DNA from: Candidatus Aenigmatarchaeota archaeon
GTDB taxonomy: Archaea > Aenigmatarchaeota > Aenigmatarchaeia > PWEA01 > JAGHBM01
Direction of reading: 5' to 3'
DNA length: 6,720 nt
Assembly (NCBI GenBank): GCA_021160955.1
Contig: JAGHBM010000016.1
Location: 1 to 6,720, forward strand
How positions within the stretch are numbered: position 1 is the first letter of the stretch; the number at the start of each line of letters is the position of its first letter. This document shows, piece by piece, positions 5,388 through 6,720 of the stretch. The position numbers and the translations under genes were made by a program. The notes under the pieces were generated by a model that did no database searches, was not told the DNA's origin, and was given only the letters and a program-made list of their open reading frames with translations.

Positions 5388-6713
5388 TCATAATTTTTTT
5401 AAGTAATATTTTATGTCGAAATCCGTCACAGTTCTTCTTTGGAGCTCTATCTCCTTTTCCTTGTTTTCAATGAATTTTTTAAATATGTGGTCTCCAAGAG
5501 TTTCTCTCACGAGTTCACTCTCTTTCGTCAAATTTATTGCTTCTTCCAAACTCTTAGGCAGGGTCTTCAAATTTTCCGTGTTTTTGTAGACATTCCTTTC
5601 GTATGGTTCTGGGAGTTCATAATCATTTTCTATTCCATCCAATCCGGCAGCCAACATAACCGAAAACGCGAGGTATGGATTACATGCTGGGTCTGGACTC
5701 CTCAATTCAATTCTTCTCGCCCTTTCTTTTCCAGGTTGGTATTCCGGAACTCTTATCAATGCAGATCTGTTTCTCTGTCCCCAGACATGATAAACCGGTG
5801 CTTCATAGCCTGGAACTAACCTCTTGTACGAATTTGTCCATTGGTTCAATATGGAAGTCATTGAGTTTATGTTGTGAAATAAGCCTGACATGTACTTCTT
5901 TGCGGTTTCAGATAAGTTATAATCATCGTCTCCGTCGAAGAATAAATTCTTACCTCCTTTCCACAGGGATTGATGCACATGCATGCCACTACCATTTACA
6001 CCATTTATGGGCTTGGGCATGAAGGTGGCATATATTCCTTCTCTTCTGGCGGTTTCTTTTACGATGAATTTTGATAACATTGTTATATCTGCCATTTCCA
6101 ATGCGTTCTTATACCTCAAGTCTATTTCGTGTTGGCTCGGTGCAACTTCATGATGGCTGAACTCTGATTCTATTCCCATCCTCTTGAGGTTCAGCATAGT
6201 CTTCTCCTTCATTGATGAATACATATCTCCTGCCCCCATGCTGAAATACCCTCCATCGTCGAGTGGTTCCGGATCTTCAGGACTCTTCATATAGAAAAAC
6301 TCCAATTCAGGTCCAACCTTGAAGTCATCAAATCCCATTTTTTTGGCCTTTTTGAGTGTTCTTTTCAAGACGTATCTCGTATCACCGTCGTTGTGGGAGC
6401 CATCTGAATTCAATATATCACAGAACATCAAGCCAACCCTGTATTTAATTCCATTGTTTTCGTACCTCCACGGGAAAATCTTGAAAGTCTCGGGCTCTGG
6501 TTTTGCGACGAGGTCGCTTTCTTCTATCCTAACGAGCCCTTCTATGGATGATCCATCAAACCCTTTCCCCACGCTGAGGGTTGTTTCAACTTCTTCACTT
6601 GGTATGGTAAATCCCCTGAGTTCTCCAAGAATGTCCGGGAATAAAAGGTTAACAAACTTTATGTCATTTCCATTCTCCAGCTGAGAAAGAACATATTCTT
6701 TATCCTTTTTCAA
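5388..6713 (-). CDS. glnA: Glutamine synthetase type I (GSI-alpha-like); start may lie beyond the window
   Basis: Glutamine synthetase makes glutamine from glutamate, ammonium and ATP, and acts as a cytoplasmic dodecamer. The reading frame is 441 codons from a TTG at 6713, close to the 440-445 of the short GSI-alpha class. Key motifs: GFDGSS (51-55) near the substrate flap, E136/E138 in GPELEFF, E189 and E196 in HHEVAPSQHE, H245 in GSGMHVH, the flexible-loop E304 in VPGYEAP, R316/R321 in NRSALIRVP, and E336/R338 in RRIELRSPDP. The adenylylation-site sequence of GSI-beta enzymes (NLYDLPPEE) and its insertion are absent, so control by adenylylation is unlikely. R62 and E304 match residues tied to glutamine feedback in the Bacillus GSI-alpha enzyme. 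The start is uncertain: only seven bases precede the TTG, the frame stays open through them (AAA, TGG), and no ATG is visible. It leads the probable glnA-pgk unit. Confidence 0.95.
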   Translation of the reverse strand: MKKDKEYVLSQLENGNDIKFVNLLFPDILGELRGFTIPSEEVETTLSVGKGFDGSSIEGLVRIEESDLVAKPEPETFKIFPWRYENNGIKYRVGLMFCDILNSDGSHNDGDTRYVLKRTLKKAKKMGFDDFKVGPELEFFYMKSPEDPEPLDDGGYFSMGAGDMYSSMKEKTMLNLKRMGIESEFSHHEVAPSQHEIDLRYKNALEMADITMLSKFIVKETARREGIYATFMPKPINGVNGSGMHVHQSLWKGGKNLFFDGDDDYNLSETAKKYMSGLFHNINSMTSILNQWTNSYKRLVPGYEAPVYHVWGQRNRSALIRVPEYQPGKERARRIELRSPDPACNPYLAFSVMLAAGLDGIENDYELPEPYERNVYKNTENLKTLPKSLEEAINLTKESELVRETLGDHIFKKFIENKEKEIELQRRTVTDFDIKYYLKKL

Positions 6714-6720
6714 TTTCCAC

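Noticed and set aside
1..6720. Mobile element, phage, defence or CRISPR content
   Set aside because: No transposase, integrase, direct-repeat array or terminal inverted repeats were seen; the window is filled by housekeeping genes with short gaps.

Overview
The window looks archaeal. Lysine-tRNA ligase is of the class I (HIGH/KMSKS) type usual in archaea. The archaeal-looking promoters place a TATA-like box about 26-27 bp upstream of start codons that lack a Shine-Dalgarno (SD) sequence, which is the arrangement of leaderless archaeal transcripts. The phosphoglycerate kinase is short and divergent, and the site-2-protease-like membrane protein resembles archaeal family members. The DNA is fairly AT-rich, with many AGA/AGG and ATA codons. 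I cannot name the lineage. A bacterial-type phosphoglycerate mutase (GpmI) instead of the archaeal ApgM type is a hint worth following, since GpmI has a patchy distribution in archaea.

Layout from left to right. Positions 1-542 (minus strand) hold the N-terminal part of a site-2 protease family membrane metallopeptidase that runs off the left edge. Positions 543-581 are a compact divergent promoter region with two interleaved TATA-like boxes. Positions 582-2234 (plus) encode class I lysyl-tRNA synthetase, the only plus-strand gene. Its stop codon directly abuts the stop codon of a 53-codon minus-strand gene (2235-2396). The rest of the window is minus strand and is transcribed in the order glnA (6713-5388), pgk (5359-4205), a 74-aa putative winged-helix protein (4165-3941), gpmI (3865-2411) and the 53-aa protein (2396-2235).

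How the genes relate. Pgk and GpmI catalyse consecutive steps of lower glycolysis/gluconeogenesis: 1,3-bisphosphoglycerate to 3-phosphoglycerate to 2-phosphoglycerate. The small putative DNA-binding protein lies between them. GlnA, the ATP-dependent ammonium-assimilating glutamine synthetase, is 28 nt upstream of pgk and probably co-transcribed with it. gpmI appears to have its own leaderless promoter and to carry the 53-aa gene as a translationally independent distal cistron with a clear SD. No gene-free stretch exceeds 75 bp. I see no tRNA, rRNA, CRISPR array, insertion sequence or prophage signature. Most of the window is core metabolism. The points that deserve attention are the interleaved divergent promoter, the substituted catalytic motifs in Pgk, and the two small unrecognised genes.
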